A stretch of DNA of 64,000 nucleotides from Actinomortierella ambigua (Eukaryota > Mortierellomycota > Mortierellomycetes > Mortierellales > Mortierellaceae). Position numbers and translations under genes: made by a program. Positions 12,968-27,010 of this stretch are shown piece by piece. Positions within the stretch are counted from its first letter, which is position 1. Each line of letters starts with the position of its first letter. Location: positions 1 to 64,000 of the forward strand of contig JAAAJB010000076.1 in assembly GCA_016098155.1 (NCBI GenBank), written 5' to 3'. The notes below the pieces were generated by a model. It searched no databases. It worked only from the letters and a program-made list of their open reading frames with translations, and was not told where the DNA came from.

Positions 12968-14749
12968 ATGTTTGACAAAGAAGAGCTTCAGGAACACTCC
13001 AAGCCATCGTCGCTGAGCTCGATTTCAAATGCGACAACGAAGCGGGAGGAACAGCTCCACTCTGTCTCAAATTCTTTCACCGACAACACCCATCTTGCTG
13101 GCCAGCAGCAACACCATGTCGGCTATCCGGGCGAGAAGTACCTTGCAAATCAATCCCAGCACCAATCGCATCCGTCAGATATCCTGGATACCGAGGCCCA
13201 AGCGACCAATCCCGCTGAAGCGGGGTCGGCAAGCGGACCGGTCCCACCCGACGGCGGGTATGGGTGGGTCGTAGTCGCAGCATGCTTCCTAAACAACTTT
13301 GCAATGCTGGGGTACATGTTCTCGTGGGGTGTCTTCCAGCAAGAGTACACCAAGAATTCTTTCCCGGGTCAGGTCTCGGCGGTGTCGTGGATCGGCACGC
13401 TGGCTTTTGGATGCATGTACATGCTGGGCGGTGTGTTCAGTCTGTTTGCTGCCAAGATTGGATACAATAGGATGGTCTTGACCGGCTCCATCTTTGTCTC
13501 TGGTGGTTTAGTGGCGGCCTCATTTGCCACAGAGGTAATTTTTTTCTTTTTTTTTTTTTTTGTTCCTGGGGACGCTGGAGATTGGTCGTGCCGATCCCCC
13601 CCTTCCCTCCTTCCCGATTTAGTCCTAATTTTTTTTTTCTTTGACTTTTCCCCCCTCGCATACAAGCTTACTCACTCAGACTTGGTAAACTCTTTCTTTC
13701 GCTCCATAGATCTGGCATCTGTACCTGTCCCAGGGTTTGATGTACGGCATGGGTGCCGCCATGGCCAACCCATGCGTCCTTTCCGCGCCTGCGACGTGGT
13801 TTGTAGCACGTCGTGGCATGGCCTCTGGCATGGCCATTGCCGGCTCCGGCATGGGTGGGCTGATCTTCAACGTGGTGATCCAAAAGATGATCGACGGCGT
13901 CGGAGTCCGATGGTGCCTGCGCATCCTGGCCATTCTCCTCGGCGTGATGATGATCGTTTGCGGCAGCTTTATCCGGCAGTTCAACTCCACCGGCAAGAAG
14001 GCCACACACATCACGCGTAGCGATCTCGAGATCCTGAAGCAGCCCACCTTCTTGCTCATGGTCCTTGGTGTCATGACCACTGCTTTCGGCTACTTTGCGC
14101 CTTTGAACTTGCTGCCTTGTAAGTCTTGACTGACTGTTGTTGTTTTTTCCCTTCCTTCCCAAAAAGAGACTAGTATCGGGAGAATTCATACCCTAACCTT
14201 TTTTTTTTTCTGTTCTTCCTCTCCAACCTTTAACTTTAAAAACCACAACCAGCCTTCGCCGTCGACAAGGGTCTGACCAGCACCCAGGGTGCGATGCTCA
14301 ACTCGGTGCTGAACGCCGCCTCGTTCTTTGGGCGCTTCGTCGGCGGCATCTTTGGTGATCGCTTTGGTCTGATCAACCTGTGTCTGCTTTGTGTCGTGGC
14401 CAGCTCGCTCACGACCCTCGTGATCTGGATGTTGGCCAGCTCGCTCCCCGTCATGATCGTTTACTCGGTTTCCTATGGCCTGCTTGGTGGTGGCTTCATT
14501 TCCTTGCTCGGCCCCATCCTGGCCGAACAGTTTGGCACGGGCTCCCTGACCATCCTGGTCGGTATCGTCTTTGGTGTCAACGGTGTCGGCTCGTTGCTCG
14601 GCACGCCCATTGCCGCCGCCCTGTTGTCTGCCTTTGACAACAACTACAAGGCCCCCATTGCCTTCATTGGTGGCATCATGATGGTCGGCGCTCTGGTCTT
14701 TTTCGCCCTGAAACTCAAAGCCGGTGGGAAGGGTCGTCGTAACCCTTAA
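12968..14749 (+). CDS. Monocarboxylate-transporter-like MFS permease
   Basis: Exons 12968-13534, 13710-14118 and 14253-14749 give 490 residues. About 90 hydrophilic N-terminal residues precede PPDGGYGWVV (residues 93-102), the hallmark that opens membrane span 1 in the monocarboxylate porter (SLC16, yeast Mch) family. About twelve hydrophobic spans follow. The loop after span 4 has the small-residue-rich GMASGMAIAGSGMGG, and FGRFVGGIFGDRFG matches the repeat of the MFS loop in the second half. Fungal members transport carboxylates, riboflavin or other small acids, so the substrate cannot be read from sequence. The tail is short and basic (KAGGKGRRNP). Introns are GT-AG and preserve frame. Family confidence is high; substrate is unknown. 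Confidence 0.88.
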
Positions 14750-15091
14750 GCCCTACCTATCTAAAAAACACACACACACATTCACAAAGCACACTTTAAA
14801 GGAGAGGTTGAGGAGAAGTCGAGAGTGGCTAGACTCCTATACCCTAACTACTAAAATGTAAATTATCATCGCATCTTTCTTTTCCTTGCATCCTAGCATC
14901 TTTCCATCTCATAAATAAATTACATCGCACATAGTCCATCCTGCTCCTTGCCTCCTTCCGCCTTACTCTTTCTTTTTTCTTATACATATGTCGGTTGATG
15001 GTTTATTATCAGAAAAAGAAAATATTGGGTCGGATGTTGTAGGGTGGAGATCGGTCTTCCTGTTGTCGGAAGAAAAATGTACAGTGACTCT
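14750..15091. other. Convergent 3' spacer
   Basis: This is the space between the ends of the transporter (+) and prefoldin (-) genes. It contains A/T-rich DNA with AATAAA at 14914-14919, a candidate poly(A) signal 165 bases after the transporter stop. No gene seen. Confidence 0.55.
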
Positions 15092-15921
15092 TCATGCCTT
15101 TGCAGCCGCCTTCTGCTCTTGTTGTTGGAACTGCAACTTGATCGTGATCATGTCCACCACAGCTATTAAGCCAATGTTCAATGAAAAAAAAAGGTCTGTG
15201 TTAGTGTATCTACTCCATGCTGCAACGACAGAAGCACTCTGTCGATTCACCCTTGTGGATAAAAAATCTAAACTGAGAGTAATAAAAAGTGACGACATCG
15301 ACAACAACAACAGCCAAACTGGACTAGGAGGAGGAAGAGAGAAAAGACACTTACACCGCAGGTTACCCTGCTTCTGGGCCACGGTAGCCTGGATCTTCTC
15401 GAGGTTATCCTTGAGGAAGTTGATCTTGGTCTCGTAAAACTTGATGGCGTCCTCTCGTGTCTTCTCGACATAGTAACCCGTGCCGACATCGACAACGACC
15501 TTCTCGACATTGGCGAGCTTGCCAGGAACATAGAGCGAGCTTGTCAGCGGGACGAGGATCGTCTTGTCCTGGTTGGAGGAGGTGATCGATTGGCAGCTGT
15601 CCACGCAGTCCAAGAACCGGGTCTGTGCTTGCTTCAGCTGACCGAACGATGAAGTCAAGTGTTGGAGTTCCTGGGTATAGAGAAACGAAAAAAAAATGAA
15701 GAAGAGGTATGTAGAGGTCAACATGATGTTGCTAGCTGTTGAACACGGTTGCTTTTGTTTTTCTGGCTTTTGAACCACGAGGCCCCCTCCTATGCACTCA
15801 TCTAGAGTGCCCTTAGGACGGCACGAGATGTATTCGACACAACACATACTTCCTCCAGCTGCTTTTTGACATCGACCAGCTGAGACACCTCCAGGTCCTG
15901 TAGTTCAATTTGCTTCGACAT
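15092..15921 (-). CDS. Prefoldin subunit 5
   Basis: Minus-strand exons 15850-15921, 15355-15670 and 15092-15162 give 152 residues, close to the human subunit (154). Prefoldin is a cytosolic hexamer that hands unfolded actin and tubulin to the CCT chaperonin; subunit 5 is an alpha-type subunit. The family signature VDVGTGYYVEKT lies in the middle, between N- and C-terminal coiled-coil helices. The last exon could instead start at an upstream AG (CACAG at about 15190). The TAG acceptor chosen gives NLRSVVDMITIKLQ, which better continues the C-terminal helix. The gene shares a 241-base promoter region with PLRG1 on the other strand. Confidence 0.92.
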
Positions 15922-16162
15922 GGTGTTGATGGTATCCTGTGCTTTGATGCCTGCAACGAAGCGTGTCCCTGAGATGACTGGTCGCTCACTTCATTTCATT
16001 CAGAATGACGTCACGAGAGCACAGCAGAGTGCTGGCGATCTAGACATGGTTGTAGAGCTTTCTCAAACTCCAATCCGGTCACTTAGACATCTTTTTGTTT
16101 CTTCTCCAGGCAACCTCGCATCACCCAACCTCCCCCTACTTCAACCTCCCAAACGCCCAGGA
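15922..16162. promoter_or_regulatory. Bidirectional promoter: prefoldin 5 / PLRG1
   Basis: Only 241 bases separate the two start codons, which point away from each other. Both genes are housekeeping, and no clear TATA box is visible. Shared control is inferred from the geometry. Confidence 0.5.
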
Positions 16163-18117
16163 ATGCCTTCCAAGCGAGCATCACGGTCTGCAGCTCGGGC
16201 TGCTGAGGTGCCTAGCGAGCCCATTGTTCAGGATGCACCCATCGCCACCAACGGATCAGCCATGGAGACAGACAACCAGGAAGCCACCCCTCTGTCAGAA
16301 GCAAAGACCATCCTCCTGCGGTCCGCCAAACGTACAAGAGACATGTTTGCAGAGGATCACAGCACCTCCACCAGAGTGCCAGTAGACGAATCGGAGAGGT
16401 ATGGACGATCCAGAGGAAGTGTGCATGTTTGTCTTTTTGTACCAACAGGTTCGTCGTCCGTCCACTGGGATCCAATGCTAACATAAAAAAAAAACACTTC
16501 AATGGATAATAGCCAACGCGTCAAGTTACAATCCAAGATCTACGATGAATACAAGAATGTAGAGGTGCTACCTCTTCCGTTACAGAAGCGCCAGCAGGAG
16601 CAACAACAAAAGATGAGGGCAGCCAAGGGCGGAGCAGGAGCCAAGGATACTACGACAACAGCAGCAGGAGCAGACACCGACAGCAAAGTACAAAAGATCT
16701 TGGATAGTATCCCAGCAAAGACACCGCAACAGCAACAACAACAACAATCCTTGGTCGTACGGAAGAAGCCAACCGTTCACAACCCGTTCCCAGATACCCC
16801 TGGCGGCAACTCGTCTTTGGTCCGACGTCCCGTGGCCAAGGCGATCCGGCCCGAGTGGCATGCTCCCTGGAAGCTCATGCGCGTCATCTCTGGTCACCAG
16901 GGCTGGGTGCGTAGTGTCGCGGTGGAGCCCGGCAACACATGGTTCGCAACCGGTGCCGGAGATCGTCTGATCAAGATCTGGGATATGGCGTCGGGCAGGT
17001 TGAAGCTGTCGTTGACGGGCCACATTGGCCAGGTGCGAGGACTGGCGGTGTCGGATCGTCACCCCTACCTGTTTTCATGCGGTGACGACAAGATGGTCAA
17101 GTGTTGGGATCTGGAGACGAACAAGGTCATTCGTCACTACCATGGCCACTTGAGTGGTGTCTATGCGTTGGCCCTGCATCCAACCTTGGATGTGTTGGTC
17201 ACGACGGGACGCGATGCGACGGCTCGTGTGTGGGATATGCGCACCAAGCAGAACGTCCATGTCCTGTCTGGTCACTCGGGCACGGTGAGCGCGGTCAAGT
17301 GTCAGGAGGCGGACCCACAGGTGATGACGGCCTCGATGGATAGCACGGTCCGTCTGTGGGATCTGGCGGCCGGCAAGACCCTGACGACGCTGACCCACCA
17401 CAAGAAGAGCGTGCGTGCCATGACGCTCCACCCGACCGAGTTTACCTTTGCCACGGGCAGCGCCGATAATATCAAGCAGTGGAAGTGCCCCGAGGGCCAG
17501 TTCATGCGCAACTTTGAGGGCCCTGACGATGGCGTTGCTGGTGGTGGAGGAATTGTCAATGCCCTTGCAGTGAATGCTGACAATGTGATGTTTAGTGGTG
17601 GTGAGTATTTATTTGGGTGTTTGCTTTGCAGCACTCGTTGGACCTATGCATACCTTAGAAGGCAAAAAAGGGAGGGGAGGGGCGAGAAGGCCGATCTAAT
17701 CAAGTATTCTTTTTTCTTCATCTTCTTCTCCACCTAGCCGATAATGGTTCGATGGGCTTCTGGGACTGGAAGTCTGGCCACCGATTCCAGCGTTTGGATT
17801 CGTTGGTGCAGCCTGGTTCGCTGGAGAGCGAGGCTGGCATCTTCTGTGCCGAGTTTGATAAGACGGGTCTCCGCCTCATCACGGGTGAGGCTGACAAGAC
17901 AATCAAGATCTGGAAGGAGGATGATCAGGCTGTAAGTGACTCGTGTGTGTGTATATATGAATGCGTGTGTTTTTTTTTTCTAAAGTGCATTAAATGAAAG
18001 ATGAATCCAGGAGCCCAATTCTGACTCTTTTGTTCTTGTCTCCCTCTCCTCACCCCATAGACACCCGAAACGCATCCACTGGACTGGAAGCCTTCACTAA
18101 TGAAGAAACGCTACTAG
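16163..18117 (+). CDS. PRP46: Pre-mRNA splicing factor PLRG1/Prp46 (WD40)
   Basis: Exons 16163-16398, 16513-17600, 17738-17931 and 18061-18117 give 524 residues. The protein is a core subunit of the Prp19 complex (NTC) and is needed for spliceosome activation. The N-terminal [12 protein letters not shown] matches the human SLKRTHDMFVAD segment. After a Gln/Lys-rich linker, seven WD40 repeats run from about residue 203 to 500, each ending in IWD, CWD, VWD, LWD or similar. The C-terminus [15 protein letters not shown] closely matches the human end. An alternative acceptor at about 16450 in intron 1 would lead to a stop, so the TAG at 16510-16512 was used. The gene is divergent from prefoldin 5. 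Confidence 0.95.
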
Positions 18118-18127
18118 GATTTTGTAC

Positions 18128-18133
18128 AATAAA
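18128..18133 (+). terminator. Candidate poly(A) signal of PLRG1
   Basis: AATAAA lies 11 bases after the stop codon, and T-rich DNA follows. Confidence 0.45.
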
Positions 18134-18210
18134 AACAATTAATCGTGTTCCTGGTCTGTGTACTATTTCCAAGGAGCCAACTGGTCGCTGCAGCGTATGA
18201 TAAGCCAACC

Positions 18211-18246
18211 NNNNNNNNNNAAAAAAAAAAAAAAAAAAAAAAAAAA
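18211..18246. other. Assembly gap followed by poly-A run
   Basis: Ten N bases (18211-18220) are followed directly by 26 A bases (18221-18246). The homopolymer probably broke the assembly; the true length is unknown. Confidence 0.95.
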
Positions 18247-19047
18247 GGACACCGTCTCTCCGTGTGTCTCTGTTTCTTTTCTCTCGCGCTACGCGCTTGC
18301 TGTGCAAAAGTGTCGCATGGCATCTGCATGACTTCAATATTATGGGCGAGGCAGCGATGGCATCGAGGGTAGGTTCTCTTGAGGGTGAGTGTCATCCCGC
18401 AGAACACGAGGAATGGAGAAAAGCGTAAAAGGCTTCCTTTCTGGCCTCCACCCTGCATCGCTACCAGCCATCCTGCGTTTGCCCCTTCTCTCTCTTACGC
18501 ACACGCTCTCCACTTTTGTCGCATCACCCTATCAGACACGACCTCCTTGATGCAAAGGGAACCTCTGTGTGTGTTTACTTGTTGGGTGCCTTTTTTATTA
18601 TATTATTATTATTGTACAGCCTGCGTCTGCGTCTCGAGTGGTCCCTCGGCAAGCTCCACAGTAAGAGAAAAAAAAGGAAAAAAATGAGAAACTTGCAGGG
18701 GGAGGGATCATAAAGATGAAGCTAGGAGGTGGGGACACAAGTATATTACCAACATGAATCGAGGCACCAAGACGAAAGGTGCCTGGTTCGCCGTGAAAAA
18801 AAAAGGACTGGAGGGAGTGAGGAAGGAAGGGAGGGGGCAGGGAAGGGAAGGAAAGGTAAGGACAATATAGTACAAAGGGGAGGATGAAAAAAAAAGACGT
18901 TTTTACTCTTTTTCTTTTTCTTCCACCTTTCGCTTCTCACGCATCCTTCATCTTTCTCAGCACACTCCAAATCCAGCCCGTTTTTATACACAACCACCCT
19001 CTCACCTCAAGTCTTTCGACGCCTTGCATAACTCATATTTCCACAAC
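18247..19047. other. Intergenic / 14-3-3 promoter region
   Basis: No gene supported. Features are TTATTATTATTATT near 18596-18613, purine-rich GGAAGG blocks at 18800-18860, and T/C-rich DNA leading into the first 14-3-3 exon. Confidence 0.55.
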
Positions 19048-21417
19048 ATGAACTCCGAGGTAAACAGATCCACTGGGCCATCCATATGGGATCGATGTGG
19101 CCGGGCATTCGACCAACAACGGGAGCGTTGCAAGTACATACGCACTGTTTTCATCTGCGCGTCTTGTGTCCCTTCTTTCATCGATGATAGCCAGGATGGG
19201 TGTTGTGCGAAATTGGGTGTTGCGGAAATTGGTTTTTTACTGGCAGCCTGGAGAACAGGCGCAATACGTGACGATGATCCATTTACACGCCTCACTTTTT
19301 GTTTTTCCTTCCCTCCACTGCCGGGGTCCCATGTCATAAGAGAGAAAGAGAGAAATAGCGCCAAGTTTTTTTGTTGTTGTTGTTGCTGTCTGGAGTACTA
19401 TGTTCCCACTAGTGCCCAACTTGGGGACAGTTCGTAACGTTTGAAAGGGGAAAAAAAAATGGAGCGGACGGACGCAGTTACTCTCCAAAGGGCAATGTCC
19501 CTTTTTTTTTTTCATGCCACACTTCTTCCCCCCGCCCCTTTTTCTAAAGCCCCCTATTCCATCAGTCGCTCGGCAAATGGTGTTCATTTTCTCGTAAGAG
19601 CGACATGGACTTGCTTCTTCCCGTTCGGCAGCATTTTCGACAAGATCCCAGACCGTGGAGACAGAGAGAGAGACAAGGGAATCGGGAAGGAGCGAAGGGG
19701 AGGGGAGGAGAAGGAGGGGGAGTAAGAGGGAAGAACGTCAGTGTGGGAGGGGAAGTGAAAAGGAAGGTCATGGTGAGAGTCATTCATTACACAAGACCAC
19801 AGGAGGTGCGTCTACATTATTTGGGGCCGTCACCTTACAGACTTCAACATGATGACTAACTGTTGCGCTCAACTGTGCAATGCACCTCTACTTTTTACAC
19901 GCTAAAAAAAATTGGCGTCTCGGCATCTAGGAAGTCGATCGTAAAGTAAGCTACCACTCTCAACATTGGTCAATATCAACGACGACGACACCAACAACAG
20001 CAACAGAAAAAGAAAACGCATCGTGATCAAGGAGCTAGCTACTAGCAAGACGCATCGCTTCGTCCAAGGTTGCTAATATGACACGCTGCGGGTTGAATAG
20101 ATCTATCTGGCCAAGGTTGCCGAGCAGGCTGATCGGTATGACGGTATGTGTGGGCTGATTTTTTTTTCTGGATGAACGATGTATGCGCACGGAGCTTCAG
20201 GAACAGGTTCAGGGCTGCGTGTGTTACTCACACTTCCCTCTTTTGTCCCCCACTATTGCACACAGAGATGGCCCGCCATTTGTCCGAGATTGCCCAGGTA
20301 ACAAGAGCTCTTTCCCCACCCCCCTTTTTTTTCCATCCCACCTACCCCCTTTCCACCCATGCTAGCTTGTTTGTCACTCTTTAGCTGACTTTTTTTTGTT
20401 TTTGTTTTTTTCCTCTCCCACGTACGTCTGGAACTTGCCTTCATTCAGGCCGGCGTGCCATTTGATCCCGAGCGCAGGAACCTGCTTTCGGTCGCGTACA
20501 AGAACGCTGTTGGAACACGCCGGAATGCACTGCGCGTGGTGACGACACTCCACGCCAAAGAGTCCGCCCGCGGCATGGAGACGCGCGCCGAGGACTTGGC
20601 AAAGTACCGAATGACAATTGAGGACGAGCTCGACACCACTTGCGCTGACATCCTCAAGAGTCTGGATGCCTTGCTCAGTGCCGACCCTGTTAAGAACGCT
20701 GATGATGTGGAGGCCAATGTCTTTTACAACAAGATGTATGCTAGCCAACTCCTTCCTCTTTTGTTGTTGTCGTTGTTGTTCCTGTTGTGATGCTGGGACG
20801 CGAGTGGATTTTCTCTCACCATTCTCATAAAAACTTTTCTCTCTATTTATTTTGCCATCCCTTCCAGGAAAGCGGATTATCACCGCTATACGGCCGAGTT
20901 TGCCGCCGGCGACAAGCGCACCATGGCGTCAGACCACGCCAAGGCCGCGTACGAGGCCGCGACGACCACGGCGCTCAAGTTGGACCCGACGCACCCGATC
21001 CGGCTCGGTCTGGCCCTCAACTACTCGGTCTTTCAATACGAGATCCTGAACGAGCCTCGCGAGGCCTGTCGGACCGCCCAGGCAGCCTTTGATGCCGCGG
21101 GCAACCATAACCCAGGCACGATTGAGAGCGAGAGCTTTCAGGACACGAATCTCATCGCGACCCTGCTGCACGATAACCTCATGCTCTGGACGCAGCACAA
21201 TGAGGAACTCGAACGACAGGAGGCTGCGGCCTTGGCCGCCGCAAAGGCCGCTGCTACGGTGGCGGCGACTGTAACTGCACCAGATACAGCTACATCGGCA
21301 GATGAGCCGTCAGCATCATCACCCACCTCTGCTCCTAAAGACGAACTGGCGAAGGAGACATCGGTGGAGGAGACTCCAGCGACAGAGGATGCAGAGACCA
21401 AGGCCGATGATGCTTAA
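19048..21417 (+). CDS. 14-3-3 protein, divergent
   Basis: Exons 19048-19059, 20101-20143, 20266-20297, 20449-20735 and 20868-21417 give 307 residues. 14-3-3 dimers bind phosphoserine and phosphothreonine motifs and regulate many partners. The phosphate-binding set is kept: Lys47, Arg54, Arg131 and Tyr132. The groove helix retains the LNYSVFQYEI and DNLMLW landmarks. Differences from the usual sequence include GTRRNALR in place of the common GARRASWR, and an Ala-rich tail about 70 residues long. The N-terminus is short (MNSEIYLAKVAEQADRYDEM). It depends on a 12-base first exon and a 1,041-base intron whose acceptor is preceded by a good branch site (TGCTAAT, 20071-20077). A further tiny exon inside that intron cannot be excluded. 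The gene converges on GAPDH. Confidence 0.87.
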
Positions 21418-21957
21418 GTCCATTTTGCGACCTGTTTTTTATTTTTTTTTTTTTCCTACATGAGGCGAACAGGAAAAGGAAAAGTTGCTCGACGACTCAT
21501 CGTTTTCTGGGCAATCTTCAGCTCTGGATAATAAAGTTGTTCTTAACGTGATAAAGAAAGGGTACCCACTAACATTTACGGTACATGCATCATACATGAG
21601 GAGTAAAATGCATCCACAACACGATTTGTCATGGAATGATGCTGAATGGAGGACCCCTTCCCTCACCACTTTGCATTCCTCATACTTCTATGACGCCTTC
21701 ATATCCCAGGGCTTGGTCCAATCGTCATTGCTCAAAGTAAAACATCCGTGCGGATGGAAGCTTTTGGCTAGACTGACTGTTCTTGGTAGAAAGATAGATA
21801 AACGATGCAATGGTATTTTGGTGTTTCTGTACAAAATGTCTTTTTTATTCACAATGGAAGAAGCATTCTTTCAATGAAAATGGATTATATGAACAAGTTT
21901 TTGGAGATATAGAATGCGGGTGGGTTGCTTGAGAGAGAGAGAGAGAGGACAACTCGC
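21418..21957. other. Convergent 3' spacer
   Basis: This lies between the ends of 14-3-3 (+) and GAPDH (-). AATAAA at 21530-21535 is a candidate 14-3-3 poly(A) signal. No gene seen. Confidence 0.5.
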
Positions 21958-23953
<1,996 letters not shown>

Positions 23954-24060
23954 GTTTAAAGAGTGTGTGGGGTGGAGAGGGTGGGTGTGGGAAAAGAAGG
24001 GTTGTTGGGGGTTACAGGAAAGAGGAGAAAAAGAAGCGAAAGAAATCGGAGAGTTGCAAG

Positions 24061-24070
24061 GTATATATAG
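24061..24070 (-). promoter_or_regulatory. TATA box of the GAPDH gene
   Basis: The plus strand reads GTATATATAG, a TATA element on the minus strand 108 bases before the GAPDH start codon. Confidence 0.6.
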
Positions 24071-24985
24071 AGGGCGAGGGGAGCGCGGATCAGTGGGTGG
24101 CTGAAAGCGGGAGGGAGTTGTTCGTGACGTGAAAGTGTCTTGGTGGGCAGAGGCCCAAAACCTTTCGCTCAACATCTCGAACCTTCAACTGAAACCATAT
24201 TGCAACAAACAATTTACTTGCCCTCACTCAACTCTTACACAAGAATTGGGATAGAAAGATGGGGGTGGGACATGCAGTAGCTAGACTAGACTAGCAAGGA
24301 GGGGATGGCGTGGGAGGAAGGAGAGATGGGGCAGGCGCACAACGATGGATCTTTCTCCCCTCCAACGGTATTTTTTTTTTATTTCCTCTCGACTTCTTTG
24401 TACGTATCGACGGCGGGACAGGAGGTGGCTGCTTCCCTCTCACTCTCACTCTCACTCCCTCCACTCTTGCCCTGTGCAAATGCCAGGGCTGGTTCCCAAT
24501 TCACACACGTTCGAAACTGTCTTGCCAAATGAGGAACCCCCGAGCAAGACAGCCAGCAGCCCTTTGGTGTTCAAACCACCAACAAGATGGGTGTTCTCCA
24601 CTACCATTCTCCCAACACCTCCTTCGCCCTTGGTACCTGCCAAACCTGCGGAGGGGAAAGAGAGAGAGGAGAGGAGTTGTCGGAACATTGTGATGAGTCT
24701 GAATGTTGTTATTTTACCCACCAAAAGAACAAACGGGGGCGTGAGAGTAATGAGCTTCTCGGTAGACTTTCTTTCATGCTCTATTCTTCCCCGTGGACAG
24801 GGTAAAATTAGCTTCCATTTGAGGCTACATCCTCCCTGCTTTCCCCGCAAAAAAAAAAAAACAAAAAGGTATTCCACAAAAAGGAAGGTGGCCAGTGGGG
24901 AGGCGAGGAGAAGGCTCAAGTCTACAAGGTGTATGAAGTGACTAAGTTTTTTTTTCTTACCCCTCTCTTTCCATTCTATTCTATT
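24071..24985. other. Intergenic region between GAPDH and pseudouridine synthase
   Basis: No gene seen in about 0.9 kb. It holds T- and CT-rich stretches (24370-24460), a poly-A run near 24850, and ATTCT repeats (24972-24993) that overlap the 3' end of the pseudouridine synthase gene. Confidence 0.55.
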
Positions 24986-26789
24986 CTATTCTTCCATATT
25001 TCCACCCCACCCCCACATGTCCCTCGGCACTGGAGCCTCGAAAACGAGATGCTGCTCTGGACCTTTCCAATCCTACGTACAAGGGTGGGGGCAAAGACAA
25101 GTGAGGATACGCAAGTTAGAGAAACCAAGAGACGCGCTTCGCAGTGGTCTAGAGAGACAGCAATCTTATGTCATTGGCTGCGCTACTGCACGCCTCCAAT
25201 AGTGCATCCTTCACCCACGGGGTATACAGTCATACCTTCAGCTCAATGCGTTCCAGATGAAGACATAACCGAACGTCACTGTCTTGATACCAGTGGCTAT
25301 TGTATTTCTTATCTCCCACCATCGGCGCTATGACCACCCAACCAACCCACGATGGGCAAAAAAATACGATATGGTGGTAAACATGCCTCGTTTCAGTTGT
25401 TATCAAACCCCTCTCACTCGCTGGGTTTTCACAGATTTGATTCCCTTTTTCGTGCATCTCACCTTGTAGCTGGTATGCACATTGAATCCGAAGCTGGTGT
25501 TTCCGCCCTGTGTGAGGCCACAGTCGGAGAACACTCCTCCAGCACACCTGTTCGGTTCCTGAGATCTTTGCTGATACAGCATTCGACTTGATCAGCTCTA
25601 CATCAGTGCTGCAGTGCCAAACACGCTCGATCGAGCTGCGGTGCTCTGAGCCCTTCGCCATCAATGCAGCCTCTCTTGCATGGTCGTCGGCCAACATCTT
25701 GATGGACTGGTGCCGCCCAGTATTGATCTTTGCCATGTGGCCCTCAAGATGGAGCTGTCTCAGTCCCTGTTTCGTGCCTTGAAACTGATAGTCTAAAGGT
25801 TTCTCGGACTGAACAACGGCAATATACTAAAAAGTAACCGAACAGGTGTAGAAACATGTTCGCTCAGATTATTTTTTGTTCTATCATGTTCTCAATCTTG
25901 TAAACACAACACATTGTGTCATCTTTCCAAGACCATCCATCTCCAAACAGCCCTTACTGCCTTCTTAATGTAGCCACTCCCGTCACCAGCTTGCTGGAAT
26001 AACTTGCCAAGACGCTCTGTCGCAGTACGACTCTTGCCGATTATCAATAGCCCCGATGTTGTCTGGTCGATTCTGTGGACCAAGCGTGGCCTTGGGTAAC
26101 CAGGTCGTTGCAAAACTGTACAAGAAAGGGCAAGGAGGTAGGAGTGTAATCCAATGATGATCAGGGTGCTGTCAGACCTGGTTTTGGTCGCTTTCCTTCA
26201 GATACCAATGTCTTTGTAAACTCGACTTACCCTCGAGTGAACTGTCAATGCTCCGGTCAACTGTTGTACCGCCCTGCACTGCAACTCCGGTGGGCTTGTT
26301 AAGCACCACAATGTCCTCATCCTCATACATAATCCACTGATCAAGAGGAAGACCTTCTTTGCGCCGTGATGAACTTTTAGACTCGTGAGAGACATCTGTT
26401 GCTTGGACGGACGAGCTTGACTTGCTGGGATGCTCAACATAGGTCACCAGCCATCGCTGACCAGTCTGCACACGAGTCGTAGGTTGGATGTCTTTCTTGG
26501 TCAGCTGAGGTACAGAGTCGTCCTTGGCCATGGTGATCTTGCCTTCACGGATCCATTTGCAGACGACCTGCTGGGGCACCGACTTTTCAAGAAGCTTAAG
26601 CTGTGTTCGAAGAAACCGATCCAGCCGCATACTGGAGTTGTCGGCGTTGACAGCAAACTCAAGTCGAACTTTCTTTGGAATGCCAGATGCGGAGGCATTC
26701 GAAACCATGCGAATGGTGCCCCTACTAGGCATGGCGATCCCTGGCAACATGGCCATGACACTCCATGTGCGTCCACCAATACATTGCAT
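24986..26789 (-). CDS. RluA-family pseudouridine synthase, probably mitochondrial
   Basis: Minus-strand exons 26231-26789, 25958-26115, 25463-25826, 25236-25327 and 24986-25072 join in frame to 419 residues. The enzyme isomerises uridine to pseudouridine in RNA. An S4-like RNA-binding segment lies at residues 54-90, followed by VLNKPTG and the catalytic loop RLVHRIDQTTSG with Asp203. The GRKHQLRI and MVGDKKY motifs complete the RluA fold. The last exon (DWKGPEQHLVFEAPVP...) supplies the usual C-terminal strand and was found through its splice acceptor. The N-terminus has Arg, Ser and hydrophobic residues and few acids, suggesting mitochondrial import, as in RPUSD3/4-type proteins. The start at 26789 is the first ATG after an in-frame stop. 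Target RNA is unknown. Confidence 0.85.
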
Positions 26790-27010
26790 TTGCGTTGGCT
26801 GGCAACTGGCAAGGCGATCAGCACTGCACTTGGTCCAGCCTGTCCAGGACACGTTGTGAGGCAAAGCCACACAGCTCGAAAGTCAATTGTGGCACCGAGG
26901 CTCGGACACCCGTCAAATAACTCAAGCTCCTCCTAACACGTCTCGTTTCCCTTTGTCTTCTCTATCCTTCCCCTCCCCATCGAATTGCTGCATGCGTGCT
27001 CTACTCTGCA
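26790..27010. promoter_or_regulatory. Bidirectional promoter: pseudouridine synthase / polymerase eta
   Basis: The two divergent start codons are 221 bases apart. The strip is CT-rich toward polymerase eta (26940-26980), and no clear TATA box was seen. Shared regulation is inferred from spacing only. Confidence 0.45.

Noticed and set aside
16450..16501. Alternative exon after ACAACAG in PLRG1 ([11 protein letters not shown]...)
   Set aside because: It reaches a stop codon before joining the next block, and human PLRG1 alignment supports the later acceptor.
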